Assembly: GCA_020628375.1 (NCBI GenBank)
Contig: JAHDFD010000002.1
Span: 62,001 to 126,000 of the forward strand
DNA from: Chitinophagales bacterium
GTDB lineage: Bacteria > Bacteroidota > Bacteroidia > Chitinophagales > UBA2359
DNA length: 64,000 nucleotides
Direction of reading: 5' to 3'
The notes under the pieces are model-generated. The model was not told where the DNA came from and did not search any database. It was given only the letters and a program-made list of their open reading frames with translations. Positions 51,497-60,179 of the stretch are shown piece after piece. The position numbers and the translations under genes are program-made. Numbering within the stretch: position 1 is the first letter of the stretch; each line of letters opens with the position of its first letter.

Positions 51497-52489
51497 TTAA
51501 TGCTTCACAAAAGGATAGTCATGTTGCATATAAACATCTTCATATATCTCTGAGGCATCGGGGAAAGGTGAATTTTCGGCAAATTCTACCGATGCTTCAA
51601 CTGTTGCTTTCACTTTTGCATTAATCTCTTTTATCCAACTTTCAGAAGCCCATTTCTTTTCTAAGATCGTTTCTTTAACATGAACTAATGGATCGAGTGC
51701 TTTGTAACTAGCTACTTCTTCCTTGGTTCTGTATTTCTGTGGATCTGACATTGAATGACCTTTGTAACGATAGGTTCTTACCTCAAGAAAATAAGGTCCA
51801 TTGCCTTTCCTTACATGTTGCGCCGCTTTATAAAGTTTTTTATGGCAATCTTCAGGGCTCATTCCATCGACTGGCTCACTTGGCATATCATAAGCAAGTC
51901 CTAATTTATACAGGTCTTCCATATTTGAAGTTCGCTCTACGGAAGTACCCATTGCATAAAAATTATTTTCAACGATGAATACTACAGGTAACTTCCAGGT
52001 CATAGCCATATTGAAAGTTTCGTGTAAAGCTCCCTGACGAGCAGCCCCATCACCAAACATTGTAATACAAACGTTTTTAGTATCATTGTACTTTTCTGCA
52101 AAAGCAATTCCGGCTCCCATTGGTATTTGTGCTCCTACAATTCCATGTCCACCATAGAATTTCTTTTCTTTATCAAAAAAGTGCATAGAGCCTCCCTTAC
52201 CCTTGGAACAACCTGTACGCTTACCAAATAATTCAGCCATACACTCATCGGCAGTAAGCCCTTTGGCTAAGGCCAAAGCATGATCGCGATAGGCTGTAAT
52301 AATTATATCATCTGGTGTCAGCGCAGAATAGATTCCTGCCGCAACCGCTTCTTGTCCAATGTACAAGTGACAGAAACCTCTGATTTTCTGTTGACCATAC
52401 AACATTCCTGACTTTTCCTCGAAACGACGCATGAGTAAAATTAACTCATACCACTCCAGATAAGTTTTTTTGGTAATTCTTGCTGCCAT
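51497..52489 (-). CDS. pdhA: Pyruvate dehydrogenase E1 component, alpha subunit
   Basis: A 330-residue protein of normal length for heterotetrameric E1 alpha. The thiamine diphosphate motif GDGAARQGALHETFNMA starts near 148, with ENNFYAMGT ending the NN element. Other landmarks are RRFEEKSGMLYGQQKIRGF near 21-39, GQEAVAAG, RTGCSKGKGGSMHF and the phosphorylation-loop-type YRYKGHSMSDPQKYR near 245. It decarboxylates pyruvate in the pyruvate dehydrogenase complex, together with an E1 beta and E2 that are not in the window. It is divergent from recF with a 74-base gap. TATTTTTG on the minus strand at 52505-52512 could be its -7 element. Confidence 0.95.
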   Translation of the reverse strand: MAARITKKTYLEWYELILLMRRFEEKSGMLYGQQKIRGFCHLYIGQEAVAAGIYSALTPDDIIITAYRDHALALAKGLTADECMAELFGKRTGCSKGKGGSMHFFDKEKKFYGGHGIVGAQIPMGAGIAFAEKYNDTKNVCITMFGDGAARQGALHETFNMAMTWKLPVVFIVENNFYAMGTSVERTSNMEDLYKLGLAYDMPSEPVDGMSPEDCHKKLYKAAQHVRKGNGPYFLEVRTYRYKGHSMSDPQKYRTKEEVASYKALDPLVHVKETILEKKWASESWIKEINAKVKATVEASVEFAENSPFPDASEIYEDVYMQHDYPFVKH

Positions 52490-52563
52490 TGCATTTTATT
52501 TTTCACAAAAATAGAGAAAAACCAAACAAGATATTGGAACTTCGCAGCTTTATTCGTGGAAAA

Positions 52564-53676
52564 ATGCAGCTTAAAAACTTAAAATTAACCAACTTTAAAA
52601 ATTATGATCAACTTAACGTCGATTTCCACGATCAATTAAACATAATTACGGGCTTAAATGGCAGCGGAAAAACCAACCTTATCGATGCTATTTATTATCT
52701 CTGTTCTTGTAAAAGTTATTTTATTTCCTCTGATAGAGCTGTCGTAAAACACGACAGAGATTTTTTCACGCTTGAAGCAAACTTTGAAAAATCAGACGAA
52801 ACTTATTCTTTAAATTGTAAATACCATCCCAGAAAAAAAAAGCAATTTGAATGTAATAGAAAAATATATGATAAGCTTGCAAAACACATTGGTAAATTTC
52901 CACTAAGTATTATCACACCCGACGATATTCAGATCGTAAAAGCCGGAAGTGAATTCAGAAGAAAATTAACTGACCATACACTTTCTCAGATAGATTACGA
53001 TTATTTACTGAATCTGATGAGATATAATAAAGTATTACAACAACGTAATGCCTATCTGAAACAAATACAGCCACCCTACCCCGTTATGGATGCTTTGCTG
53101 GACTCTTATGACCTTCAACTTGAACAGTTTTCTCAAAAAATCTATCAGCTTAGAACTACTGTTATGGAATCTTGTATTCCCTCACTTCAAAATAGTTATG
53201 CTCAGATCGCCGATAATAGAGAAACAGTATCTTTAACTTATCGTTCTAATTTACAGCAAGGTAACTTTTTAAGTCTTCTTAAAAGTTCAAGAGAAAAAGA
53301 CAGAATATTAAAAAGGACTACTGTGGGTATTCATAAGGATGATTGGGATTTTATGATAGGAGAATTTCCAATTAAGAAATTAGGTTCACAAGGACAACAA
53401 AAATCATTTTTAATTGCTTTGAAGTTAGCTTACTATCAAATTCTTAAAGAAGAAATCGGTGTTTTACCTTTGTTACTGCTCGATGATATATTCGACAAGT
53501 TAGATAGTAGCAGAATAAAGGCATTATTACAAATAATTACAACAAATCAATTTGGGCAGATCTTTATTACAGATGCAGACTCAAAAAGATTACCAACTAT
53601 TTTAGATGCCTTAAATTTGCAATACAAACACTTTGTAGTACAGAATAATGAATTAATTCTACAGAACGATATATGA
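52564..53676 (+). CDS. recF: DNA replication and repair ATPase RecF
   Basis: I choose ATG 52564 because the protein then begins MQLKNLKLTNFKNYDQL, the normal RecF N-terminus; the longer frame from 52480 would overlap the divergent pdhA start. The product has 370 residues, the usual length. Walker A is GLNGSGKTN at 30-38. The signature LGSQGQQKSFLIALKLA and the Walker B/D-loop LLLLDDIFDKLDSSR lie near 305 and 330. RecF loads RecA on gapped DNA in the RecFOR pathway. The next gene, a DciA-like protein, overlaps by four bases (ATGA), a common recF-DUF721 pairing in Bacteroidota. Confidence 0.95.
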   Translation: MQLKNLKLTNFKNYDQLNVDFHDQLNIITGLNGSGKTNLIDAIYYLCSCKSYFISSDRAVVKHDRDFFTLEANFEKSDETYSLNCKYHPRKKKQFECNRKIYDKLAKHIGKFPLSIITPDDIQIVKAGSEFRRKLTDHTLSQIDYDYLLNLMRYNKVLQQRNAYLKQIQPPYPVMDALLDSYDLQLEQFSQKIYQLRTTVMESCIPSLQNSYAQIADNRETVSLTYRSNLQQGNFLSLLKSSREKDRILKRTTVGIHKDDWDFMIGEFPIKKLGSQGQQKSFLIALKLAYYQILKEEIGVLPLLLLDDIFDKLDSSRIKALLQIITTNQFGQIFITDADSKRLPTILDALNLQYKHFVVQNNELILQNDI

Positions 53677-53966
53677 AAAGATACAGCAATGAAGAAAGTT
53701 TGGGCGATGTTATTAAACGCCTTTCCAATTCTCCCAAATGGAAGAATAACATCATGCAGTATCGTATTTTAGCTGAGTGGGATAAACTCATGGGGCAGGC
53801 AGTAGTCTCACGAACCAAGAGTATTTATTATAAAGATGGGAAATTGTATATTACTTTCAATTCAGCCTCGTTAAAACAAGAGATGTTTTATTCAAAAGAC
53901 CTTATCATAACAAAATTGAATGAGCAGGTTGGTGAAGGAGTAATTGAAGAAGTAATTATCAAATAG
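53673..53966 (+). CDS. DUF721 (DciA-like) protein
   Basis: A 97-residue protein matching DUF721 in length and pattern: NEESLGDVIKRLSNSPKWKN at the start, YRILAEWDKLMGQAVVSRTK with the family's W and G residues, and KDGKLYITFNSASLKQEMFY near 60. The KH-like fold of DciA helps load the replicative helicase in bacteria without DnaC-type loaders. Translation is coupled to recF by overlap, consistent with a DNA-replication role. The assignment as DciA proper rather than a relative is likely but not proven. Confidence 0.88.
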   Translation: MKRYSNEESLGDVIKRLSNSPKWKNNIMQYRILAEWDKLMGQAVVSRTKSIYYKDGKLYITFNSASLKQEMFYSKDLIITKLNEQVGEGVIEEVIIK

Positions 53967-53996
53967 AAAAGACGCGTTAATTATTAAAGTACAGCA

Positions 53997-54824
53997 ATGA
54001 AAAAACTATTCATTCTTTTTATTTTTATTATTGGAAGTCATTTGCTTTCAGCACAGCAGAAGAGTATCAACTTAGATATTGAAACTTTATTCGGTGGAGA
54101 TATTGAAACAGTTGTTGTTAGCGAACAAAAAGATGAAGTTTCATTCAGAGATAAAGAAAGAGGAAAATATTATTATAGTCAGGCTCAGGAATTAATTGCC
54201 AATCGTAGTTATGAATCTGCTATCGTAATGCTTTCAAAAAGCCTTAAGAAAGAAAAAAACAAGAAGGAACTACTACAACTTAGAGCCAATGCTTACACGG
54301 AAACAGGTAAATTCGGCAAAGCTAAAAAAGACTATAAAAAAGCTTTGAGAGTGGCCCCTGATGATGCAGTCTTAAACTATAATTATGCTTCTAATTTAGT
54401 TAAATTAGGAAAATACAAGGAATCGATCAAATACTATACGAAAGCTGTTGAAAACAAAGAAAATTATTTATTGGCTTATCAGGGTCGTGCCGCCGCAAAT
54501 ACTATGAGTAAGCGTTATAAAGATGCTATTAACGATTACAATCAGGTAATCGACATTAATAGCTTTTTTATTGCTGCCTATAAAGGCAGAGGTATAGCCA
54601 GAAGTTTATTAAGCGAGTATGATCGTGCTATTACAGATTTTTCTTTCTATATAGAATCAGAACCAACCGATGCGCAGGCCTTTTATTTTCGTGGTCTGGC
54701 ACACTCAAGCTTAGATGAAATGGGCAGAGCTTGTAATGACTTCAACAAAGCTGCAACATTAGGTTCTTATGCTGCACGAATTGAATTGAAAAAGGTATGT
54801 GGAGTAGGTACTAATTTCAGGTAA
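53997..54824 (+). CDS. Exported TPR protein
   Basis: A 275-residue protein with a signal peptide (MKKLFILFIFIIGSHLLSAQ). Residues about 55-270 form six TPR units: YYYSQAQELIANRSYESAIVM, LLQLRANAYTETGKFGKAKK, LNYNYASNLVKLGKYKESIK, LAYQGRAAANTMSKRYKDAI, AAYKGRGIARSLLSEYDRAI and AFYFRGLAHSSLDEMGRACN. It is in the periplasm or on the outer face. It lies 30 bases after the DUF721 gene and could be co-transcribed. A tandem of repeat elements follows its stop. Confidence 0.9.
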   Translation: MKKLFILFIFIIGSHLLSAQQKSINLDIETLFGGDIETVVVSEQKDEVSFRDKERGKYYYSQAQELIANRSYESAIVMLSKSLKKEKNKKELLQLRANAYTETGKFGKAKKDYKKALRVAPDDAVLNYNYASNLVKLGKYKESIKYYTKAVENKENYLLAYQGRAAANTMSKRYKDAINDYNQVIDINSFFIAAYKGRGIARSLLSEYDRAITDFSFYIESEPTDAQAFYFRGLAHSSLDEMGRACNDFNKAATLGSYAARIELKKVCGVGTNFR

Positions 54825-54847
54825 AAACATTTGGAAGTGCCACATAT

Positions 54848-54952
54848 AGGGCTGTGAAAGTTTTGGTAATGAGACCGTGCGTCTCAGATTGTGCGTCCCA
54901 AACTTTACGTTCCAAACAAAACAGGTATTTAACTGAAATAATTTTCAGCCTT
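54848..54952. repeat. TIR-bounded repeat element with GTGCGTC units
   Basis: The ends AGGGCTGTGAAAGTT and AATTTTCAGCCTT are roughly inverted. Inside are three head-to-tail copies of a 14-bp unit: GTGCGTCTCAGATT (54877-54890), GTGCGTCCCAAACT (54891-54904) and a decayed TTACGTTCCAAAC (54905-54917). It is the same family as 24845-25030 and 60026-60155. Confidence 0.75.
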
Positions 54953-54972
54953 TTATAATTTATGTTCTATTA

Positions 54973-55095
54973 TGTCGTGAATATTTTGGCTAAAAGCTTC
55001 TTTTTCTTCGTTGAAAATACTCGCCGTAGCTACGGCTATGTCTACGCTTTTCGCCTAGAAAAATAACCTTTTTTCAAATAAATATTTACACGACA
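54973..55095. repeat. Dispersed palindromic element, copy 2
   Basis: This is the better preserved partner of the element at 4067-4195. The ends TGTCGTGAATATTT and AAATATTTACACGACA are near-perfect inverted repeats. The centre has a perfect 14-base palindrome GCCGTAGCTACGGC at 55023-55036, preceded by CTTCGTTGAAAATACTC and followed by TATGTCTACGCTTTTCGCC. It lies between convergent genes, 20 bases from the previous element; together they occupy most of the 316-base gap 54825-55140. Confidence 0.8.
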
Positions 55096-55140
55096 AATTA
55101 AACCATAAATTGTATTACTTCAGCTTCACCGCAAAAAATT

Positions 55141-55899
55141 TTAGCTGTTCCCAAGTTCAGCAATCAACTTATGCCATAACTCAAAAGGGAATTTTCCTTC
55201 TTTAGAATTCAGGTGTGGTTTGTTTCTTAAAGAATAACAACTGTATTTGGCAGTGAATTCCCAGCCTAAATCGCTTTCAGTCCAATTATATTTTTCTTTA
55301 AAACCACAAAGGGCTAACTCTTCAGCGTTTTCGATCCCTAATTCGTTAAGTACTTTTTCAGCTCTTTGCTCTAAAGCTGCTTTTTGTACTGTATCATTCT
55401 TTCCAAAACCTACAAATCGCTTCAATAATAAAAGTGGGATTTTTGAATTCTTCCATACTGTATTGTTAGCATTGATATATGCTAACAGTAAATTCAATTC
55501 CTCATATCTCAGACAATACGGATGCCAACGTGCACAATCCCACCAAGCTAATAAAATATCTTCATCATTATGAATTAAATACAAATGAATAGAACAACCA
55601 TTAAAATCTGCATTGAATTCTATCAGAAGCTGAAAATCAGGGAAATCGAATTCAAATTGCACATACCTTTCTGTTCCTTCAAATTCTTTACCTTCCAAAT
55701 CAGTTCCGTCGAATCTTTCATCAAACACACCCTGATAATTATGTGTTCTGACATTAAAATCTTTTGCCAGCTCATCGATTAACTTATCGGGAATATGTTC
55801 ATCTAACCAAACAACTGTCTCTCCTTCCTCATCATAGTCAAATCCACTTAAACGATTGTATAAATTCCAGAAATCAGAATTATTAAAAGTTGAATTCAT
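55141..55899 (-). CDS. Hypothetical protein, 252 residues
   Basis: A cytoplasmic acidic protein without signal. Recognisable stretches are FWNLYNRLSGFDYDEEGE near the start, RYVQFEFDFPDFQLLIEFNA near 79-98 followed by the strand CSIHLYLI, a Trp-rich DILLAWWDCARWHPYCLR near 113-130, and LGWEFTAKYSCYSLRNKPHL near the end. No family recognised. Its size and acidity recall immunity proteins, but it stands outside the island between housekeeping genes and close to a repeat pair, so I leave it as unknown. Codon use is ordinary for the window. Confidence 0.62.
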   Translation of the reverse strand: MNSTFNNSDFWNLYNRLSGFDYDEEGETVVWLDEHIPDKLIDELAKDFNVRTHNYQGVFDERFDGTDLEGKEFEGTERYVQFEFDFPDFQLLIEFNADFNGCSIHLYLIHNDEDILLAWWDCARWHPYCLRYEELNLLLAYINANNTVWKNSKIPLLLLKRFVGFGKNDTVQKAALEQRAEKVLNELGIENAEELALCGFKEKYNWTESDLGWEFTAKYSCYSLRNKPHLNSKEGKFPFELWHKLIAELGNS

Positions 55900-55970
55900 C
55901 TGTTCATAAATTATAATTAATTCAAGTTGCGATGTACAATGATTTTTTTGTACATAGACGACTGTTTATC

Positions 55971-56056
55971 AGACCACAGACCACAAAACCTTACGCTTTA
56001 CGATTATAATGTTTTTTTGTGGACAGTGGACTATTGTACTGTTGACAGTTGAGATT
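55971..56056. repeat. Degenerate short direct repeats upstream of the 252-residue gene
   Basis: CAGACCACAGACCACA and, further on, GTGGACAGTGGAC with CTGTTGACAGTTGA are short imperfect direct repeats of 7-8 bases. Similar simple repeats recur in Bacteroidota intergenic DNA. The 179-base gap 55900-56078 shows nothing else. Confidence 0.45.
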
Positions 56057-56078
56057 TATCACAACTTCGGTTAATCAA

Positions 56079-56528
56079 CTACCCACTAGTATGATCTGCA
56101 ATAATTTTCCATTCACCATTTACCTTCTGCCAAAGCAAAGTGAAATAACCGCTCGGTTTATCTTTTTCTCTGATTAACTCATACTTGCCGATCATATAAA
56201 AGTACTCATTAGAAAGCGGTTTAAGTTCTAAAATTTCAAAGCTTAGTTTTCCCATTGCAGCTTTATCAGGATAGCCTTTCTTGTAATTTTCAAGTGTTCT
56301 TTCCCATCCATAAGTCAAGCCTCTCGAACCAATAAAAACCAAATCGTTCTCATTCAAATATCCATTCATAAAAGCAGCTATATCTCCCCTATTCCAGGCA
56401 TCTTCCTGTGCTTTCATTACCAATTTTATGGCATCCTTTTCTTTAGTTGTATCCATTGTTTTATTCAATTTAGCAGAACAGGAACTTAAGCAAACGATCA
56501 TCAATGTAAAAAAAATCTGTTTCATCAA
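56079..56528 (-). CDS. DUF4440/SnoaL-like (NTF2 fold) lipoprotein
   Basis: A 149-residue lipoprotein with lipobox LSSC (Cys17). The body is a single NTF2-like domain: AIKLVMKAQEDAWNRGDIAAF, NGYLNENDLVFIGSRGLTYG, YKKGYPDKAAMGKLSFEILEL and the final LLWQKVNGEWKIIADHTS, which is characteristic of the DUF4440 type. Such proteins are small binding or isomerase-like folds, and the ligand is unknown. It is divergent from the acyl-CoA synthetase gene. Confidence 0.88.
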   Translation of the reverse strand: MMKQIFFTLMIVCLSSCSAKLNKTMDTTKEKDAIKLVMKAQEDAWNRGDIAAFMNGYLNENDLVFIGSRGLTYGWERTLENYKKGYPDKAAMGKLSFEILELKPLSNEYFYMIGKYELIREKDKPSGYFTLLWQKVNGEWKIIADHTSG

Positions 56529-56616
56529 TTAAATTTAATCAAGAATTCATAAATCAAGAAATTTGCGCAACTAATACCTTTTGCTTAATTTCAATCATTT
56601 ATTAAAAAGCTGAAAG

Positions 56617-58278
56617 ATGAAATTGCTTATTGAACATTTCTACGATTGGGAACAGCAAAAACCTGATGCTATATTCATGCGGCAACCTTATGGCGATGAT
56701 TGGAAAGATATTAGTTGGAAAGAAGCAGGAACAGAGATCCGAAAAATGGCAACCGTTCTGAAAGATAAAGGCTTAGCAATCGGAAGTCATGTAGGCATTA
56801 TATCAAAAAATTGTTATCACTGGGTTTTAGCAGATCTGGCAATACAACTAGCCGGTATGATTTCAGTTCCCTTTTATCCCAACCTGAGTAAAAAGCAATT
56901 AGAAGAAGTCATTCCACAAAGTGATATTCAGTTATTATTTATTGGAAAGTTAGATAATTTTGAAAATATATCTTCTGCTTTTTCCAATGAATTGAAGCTC
57001 ATTAAATTTCCTCACTATAAGGGGAATGCTGAAATTTATAAAGGAGAAAGTTGGAACGAACTGATTGAATCAGCTTCACCATTAAAAGAGAATTTCATTC
57101 CTGATCCTGATGATCTATGGACCATACTTTTCACTTCAGGAACGACCTCTTCGCCTAAAGGTGTAATGATCAAGCATGGAAATTTTGCCAAATTGATTGA
57201 AACTGAAAAGAAACATGACCATCTGGGAGTAATGGCAATTGATAATCCAAGATTTTTCTCATTTTTGCCTCTGAATCATATCGCTGAAAGAATGGCAGTA
57301 GAAACAGGTTGTCTCATGAGTGGTGGCACTATCTATTTCGCTGAATCTATCGATACTTTTGGAAAAAATCTGCAATTTACCCAGCCTTCCTTGTTTCTGG
57401 CAGTCCCAAGAATCTGGTCGAAGTTCCAATTAGCAATTTTAGATAAATTACCGGATAAGTATATAAATTTCATTTTAAAGATTCCTATTATAAATGAAAA
57501 GTTCAAGAAAAAAATCCGTGAAGGACTTGGTTTAGGATCAGCTAATATTATCCTTACCGGTGCTGCTGCAACCCCTCAATCATTGAAAGATTGGTATCTT
57601 AAATTCGATATAGAATTACAGGAAGTTTATGGTATGACAGAAACTTGTGGTGGATGTGTTTTAATGCCCAAAGGTGTTGTCAATCCTAAATCAACTGGTG
57701 TTCCACTAAATGACGTTGATCTTGAAATTGATAAAGAAACCGGTGAAATAAAAGTAAGGATGCCCTGGATAATGAGCGGCTATTATAAGAATGAAGAAAA
57801 AACCAATGAGGTAATTAAAAATGGTTGGCTGCATACAGGCGACAAAGGTTACGTGGATAACAACGGTTACTTATTCATTGATGGCAGAGTAAGCGATACT
57901 TTTAAATCTTCTAAAGGAAAATATATAGTTCCTGTTCCTATTGAAGATGACTTCTCCTCTAATGAATTAGTTGAGCAATTTTGTGTTGTCGGTTTAGGCA
58001 TAACACAACCTATAGCACTTTGTTTACTATCTGAAATTGGGAAAAAATCTGACAAAGACTTAGTAGAAAGTCGTTTATTAGAAGACTTGAAAAATTGTAA
58101 TGCTGAAAAAGCAAATTATACTAAGCTCTCAACCATTATCATATTGAGCGATGATTGGTCGGTAGAAAATCAATTATTGACACCAACAATGAAAGTAAAA
58201 CGAAATAAAGTGAATGAAACCTATTCAGAAAAATATCAATTCTGGCACGAAGCAGATGAATCAATTATTTGGGAATAG
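56617..58278 (+). CDS. AMP-binding long-chain acyl-CoA synthetase-like enzyme
   Basis: A 553-residue protein of the ANL superfamily. The ATP-binding loop LFTSGTTSSPKGVMIKH lies at about 171-187. The middle has FSFLPLNHIAERMAVETG, the A5 motif LQEVYGMTETCGGCV lies near 335, and the A7/A8 part NGWLHTGDKGYVDNNGYLFIDGR and KGKYIVPVPIE near 410-445. It activates a carboxylic acid with ATP and CoA; the pattern is that of the FadD/FACS15-type long-chain synthetases. The C-terminal Lys motif appears as LTPTMKVKRNKV near 528. The likely role is fatty-acid activation. It lies 60 bases before recN but is functionally unrelated. Confidence 0.9.
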   Translation: MKLLIEHFYDWEQQKPDAIFMRQPYGDDWKDISWKEAGTEIRKMATVLKDKGLAIGSHVGIISKNCYHWVLADLAIQLAGMISVPFYPNLSKKQLEEVIPQSDIQLLFIGKLDNFENISSAFSNELKLIKFPHYKGNAEIYKGESWNELIESASPLKENFIPDPDDLWTILFTSGTTSSPKGVMIKHGNFAKLIETEKKHDHLGVMAIDNPRFFSFLPLNHIAERMAVETGCLMSGGTIYFAESIDTFGKNLQFTQPSLFLAVPRIWSKFQLAILDKLPDKYINFILKIPIINEKFKKKIREGLGLGSANIILTGAAATPQSLKDWYLKFDIELQEVYGMTETCGGCVLMPKGVVNPKSTGVPLNDVDLEIDKETGEIKVRMPWIMSGYYKNEEKTNEVIKNGWLHTGDKGYVDNNGYLFIDGRVSDTFKSSKGKYIVPVPIEDDFSSNELVEQFCVVGLGITQPIALCLLSEIGKKSDKDLVESRLLEDLKNCNAEKANYTKLSTIIILSDDWSVENQLLTPTMKVKRNKVNETYSEKYQFWHEADESIIWE

Positions 58279-58338
58279 ATAAATTTATTAGTTTTCTGTT
58301 CAGCTATCAATTAATTTTGAAGTTCAATAGTTTTAACG

Positions 58339-60006
58339 ATGCTTGAAAAACTGCATATTCGCAATTACGCAATTATTGATAGATTAGAAATAGAATTTTC
58401 TGATAATCTGAATATTATTACCGGTGAAACTGGTGCAGGAAAATCTATCTTACTCGGAGCATTAGGATTAATATTAGGGGAAAGAGCTAATTTGTCGGCA
58501 CTTCGTGATAACTCCAGAAAATGTGTGGTTGAAGGAACATTCGATGTTTCTTCTTATGATGTAATTAGTTTTTTTGAAGAGAATGACCTGGATTATGATA
58601 TTCAGGCAATTATACGCCGAGAAATTACACCTTCAGGCAAATCCCGAGCATTTATTAATGATACTCCTGTTCCACTTACTACACTTAAAAAACTAACAGA
58701 ACAATTAGTCAATTTATTGGCACAACATCAAACACTTTATTTGAACGATAAGCAGTTCCAATTAGACATTGTAGATCTGCTTTCAGAACAAACAAATGCT
58801 GCAAATTCGTTCAGAAAAGAATTTAAAATTTATCAGCAAAACTGTACAAGACTTGCAACACTTGAGCAAAATGCCAATAAACAAGCTTCAGAATTAGATT
58901 ATATAAAATTTCAGTTAGAAGAATTGGAGAACTTACAGCTTTCGAAAATTGATGAGCAAAAAGAAATCGAAACAGAATTACAGGAATTAACCAATATTGA
59001 TACTATACAATCGATACTTAATGAAGCCAATATTGTTTTAGCCGATGGAGAATTGAATTTATTGGAACAGTTAATAAACTTACAAAGAAAAACAGAAAAA
59101 ATCGCCGATTTCCACAATGATTACAAAGTCTTTTCTGATCGTATAGAAAGTACCATCTTTGAATTACAAGATATTGCTAATGAAATAGTTCTAAAGAATG
59201 ATACACTTGAAAACAACCCTGAAAGACTTAGTTTCTTACAAAATCGTTTAGATGCTATTAACCGTTTACAAACCAAACACCAAACTAGTTCTGTAGAGGG
59301 TCTATTGAGTGTTATTAAGCAATTACAAGAGAAAAAATTTACAATTGAAAACGCAGATTACTCAATAAAAGACCTGAAAAATCTAATTTCAGGACAAAAA
59401 GCAAAGCTGGCAGAATCAGCAAATAATTTATCTGTTAAACGACAAGCTGTTCTTCCAATTATAGAAAAAAGGACCGATAAATTATTGACATCTTTAGGTA
59501 TGGAAAACGCTAAACTCAAGATTCAATTATTGAAAGATGAAGTGTTGGGTATCAATGGTTTTGATACAATAGAATGGCAATTTTCGGCTAATAAAGGAAT
59601 GCCTTTTGTGGCATTGAAGAAAGTAGCTTCAGGAGGAGAACTCTCTAGACTAATGTTAGCTATTCAAAGTATTCTTGCCGGAACAATGGCTATGCCTACC
59701 ATTATTTTTGATGAAATAGATACCGGAATTTCTGGTGAAGTTGCCAAAAAAGTAGGGCGTGCTTTGAAGAACCTATCTCAAAGCCATCAATTGATATGTA
59801 TCACTCATTTACCACAAATAGCCAGTTGTTCAGAGCACCATTATTTTGTATATAAACAAGATAAAGCACAGCAAACCTATTCGAGTGTTCGTCGTTTAAA
59901 TGAAACGGAACACATACATGAAATTGGGCAAATGATAGACGGCAAACCTCCTGGTGAAACCGCCTTGAATGCTGCCCGGGATTTAGTTAAAGAAATGAAT
60001 GAATAA
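58339..60006 (+). CDS. recN: DNA repair protein RecN
   Basis: A 555-residue SMC-like ATPase of normal length. The N-terminus MLEKLHIRNYAIIDRLEIEF and Walker A GETGAGKS at 31-38 are diagnostic, and the QHQTLYLNDKQFQLDIVD stretch near 134-151 marks RecN. A coiled coil occupies about 165-345. The ABC signature ASGGELSRLMLAI and Walker B TIIFDEIDTGISGEVAKK lie near 431-475, then LICITHLPQIAS. RecN works in double-strand-break repair by holding DNA molecules together. A repeat element lies between it and the convergent clpX, with no separate classical terminator. Confidence 0.96.
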   Translation: MLEKLHIRNYAIIDRLEIEFSDNLNIITGETGAGKSILLGALGLILGERANLSALRDNSRKCVVEGTFDVSSYDVISFFEENDLDYDIQAIIRREITPSGKSRAFINDTPVPLTTLKKLTEQLVNLLAQHQTLYLNDKQFQLDIVDLLSEQTNAANSFRKEFKIYQQNCTRLATLEQNANKQASELDYIKFQLEELENLQLSKIDEQKEIETELQELTNIDTIQSILNEANIVLADGELNLLEQLINLQRKTEKIADFHNDYKVFSDRIESTIFELQDIANEIVLKNDTLENNPERLSFLQNRLDAINRLQTKHQTSSVEGLLSVIKQLQEKKFTIENADYSIKDLKNLISGQKAKLAESANNLSVKRQAVLPIIEKRTDKLLTSLGMENAKLKIQLLKDEVLGINGFDTIEWQFSANKGMPFVALKKVASGGELSRLMLAIQSILAGTMAMPTIIFDEIDTGISGEVAKKVGRALKNLSQSHQLICITHLPQIASCSEHHYFVYKQDKAQQTYSSVRRLNETEHIHEIGQMIDGKPPGETALNAARDLVKEMNE

Positions 60007-60025
60007 ACGGCAGTAACTCAAATGT

Positions 60026-60155
60026 AAGGCTGTGAACATTTGGTACTGAGACTGTGTCCCCCAGACCAAAACAAGTATTTTCCTCTGCTGCGTATCCTGA
60101 CCAGCAGGTATATACCTGAAATTCACCGATTTTGATCAAAATAATTTTCAGCCTT
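60026..60155. repeat. TIR-bounded repeat element between recN and clpX
   Basis: AAGGCTGTGAA at 60026-60036 and TTTTCAGCCTT at 60145-60155 are inverted with nine of eleven positions matching. Inside are one ACTGTGTCCCCCAGACCAAA unit and a CTGCTG ... CCTGACCAGCAG hairpin, as in the element at 24845. The position between convergent stops would also suit a two-way terminator. Confidence 0.75.
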
Positions 60156-60179
60156 ACTTGTGCGTCTCCGCCAAAAAAC

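Noticed and set aside
52480-52563. Extended N-terminus of RecF
   Set aside because: The extra 28 residues precede the canonical MQLKNLKLTNFKNY start and would overlap the divergent pdhA start codon.
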